Assembly: GCA_958510825.1 (NCBI GenBank)
Contig: OY294054.1
Location: 6,867,683-6,931,682 of the forward strand
DNA length: 64,000 bases
From: Brachypterus glaber
Taxonomy: Eukaryota; Arthropoda; Insecta; Coleoptera; Kateretidae
Direction: 5' to 3'
Part shown: one piece after another, positions 63,768 to 64,000 of the stretch
Layout: every line of letters starts with the position of its first letter
How positions within the stretch are numbered: position 1 is the stretch's first letter
Notes under the pieces: model-generated
Told to the model about the DNA's origin: nothing
The model's database searches: none
Seen by the model: only the letters and a program-made list of their open reading frames with translations
Translations under genes and position numbers: made by a program

Positions 63768-64000
63768 ATTGTTTGTTTGTTTATTTGTTTAACCTCGTAC
63801 TATTCTACTTAATTAATCATCCCCTAAGTCCAGGACTTGTGTGGGCTAGTAGTAGAGGGAACCACCGGCATATACTGACTTTCGAACCAGTTTCTAGGGA
63901 TTGTCCGTTTCACTTATCGCCTTCGCCAAATTTCAATTATTAATTAACTGAAAAAGGCAAATCGGCGCCAGTGAGAATCGAACTCAAGATAGTAGACTTT
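63768..64000 (-). repeat. SINE copy 3, cut by window end
   Basis: Minus strand. B-box complement GAGAATCGAACTC (63972-63984), body AATTATTAATTAACTGAAAA and GTAGTAGAGGGAACCACCGG, GTCCAGGACTT, and a tail (TTTG)n at 63768-63790. The A-box part lies beyond 64000. Confidence 0.85.

Overview
This is a 64 kb piece of an AT-rich arthropod nuclear genome, most likely an insect (order not determinable by eye). It is almost wholly made of transposable elements (TEs) inserted into one another. I see no bacterial operons, CRISPR or phage. The only host gene I can name is the first coding exon of Elongator subunit 1 (Elp1/IKAP) on the minus strand at 62762-63344. A second, unnamed two-exon coding fragment lies at 19053-19396 on the plus strand.

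Layout. 1-2500: AT-rich sequence with small tandem repeats and one CpG-rich block. 2505-12966: a decayed CR1/Jockey-type LINE (ORF1, endonuclease, RT) split by a palindromic element (5924-6738) and by a full-length Gypsy element (Gypsy-1, 7129-12527). 12989-13606: Repeat A copy 1. 13951-18850: a tRNA-derived SINE split by a young Gypsy element (Gypsy-2, 14096-18709, LTRs nearly identical). 18851-21480: hairpin repeats, the exon-like fragment and an ~18-copy minisatellite. 21505-25180: BEL/Pao-1. 25985-27300: a second LINE fragment. 27304-28250: hairpin repeats. 28726-29619: a TTAA-flanked inverted-repeat element. 30830-38985: BEL/Pao-2 on the minus strand, opened by a 3.7 kb foldback (33196-36902) and a 1.4 kb inverted-repeat element (37413-38795). 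39518-41000: a Harbinger-like foldback. 41442-42495: a hAT-like element carrying a LINE 3' end. 43082-43894: another inverted-repeat element. 44282-45000 and 52060-52770: satellite-like repeats on either side of Gypsy-3 (45001-50409, minus) and a Penelope-like remnant (51553-51904). 53791-62167: Repeat A copy 2, opened at two places and holding up to four further levels of insertion. 62168-64000: Elp1 exon 1, its upstream region and a third SINE copy.

The most notable object is Gypsy-4 (57707-61649). It has matched LTRs, a 5-bp target duplication, a primer site and a polypurine tract. Its single uninterrupted 970-codon frame encodes Gag, protease and a DDE integrase, but reverse transcriptase and RNase H have been removed by an in-frame deletion. 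The window is also unusually good for reading insertion order: several insertions carry exact target duplications, and some have an empty-site comparison within the window (the sister arm of a palindrome, or a second copy of a repeat).

Split and frame-shifted elements are described as they lie; none has been reassembled.
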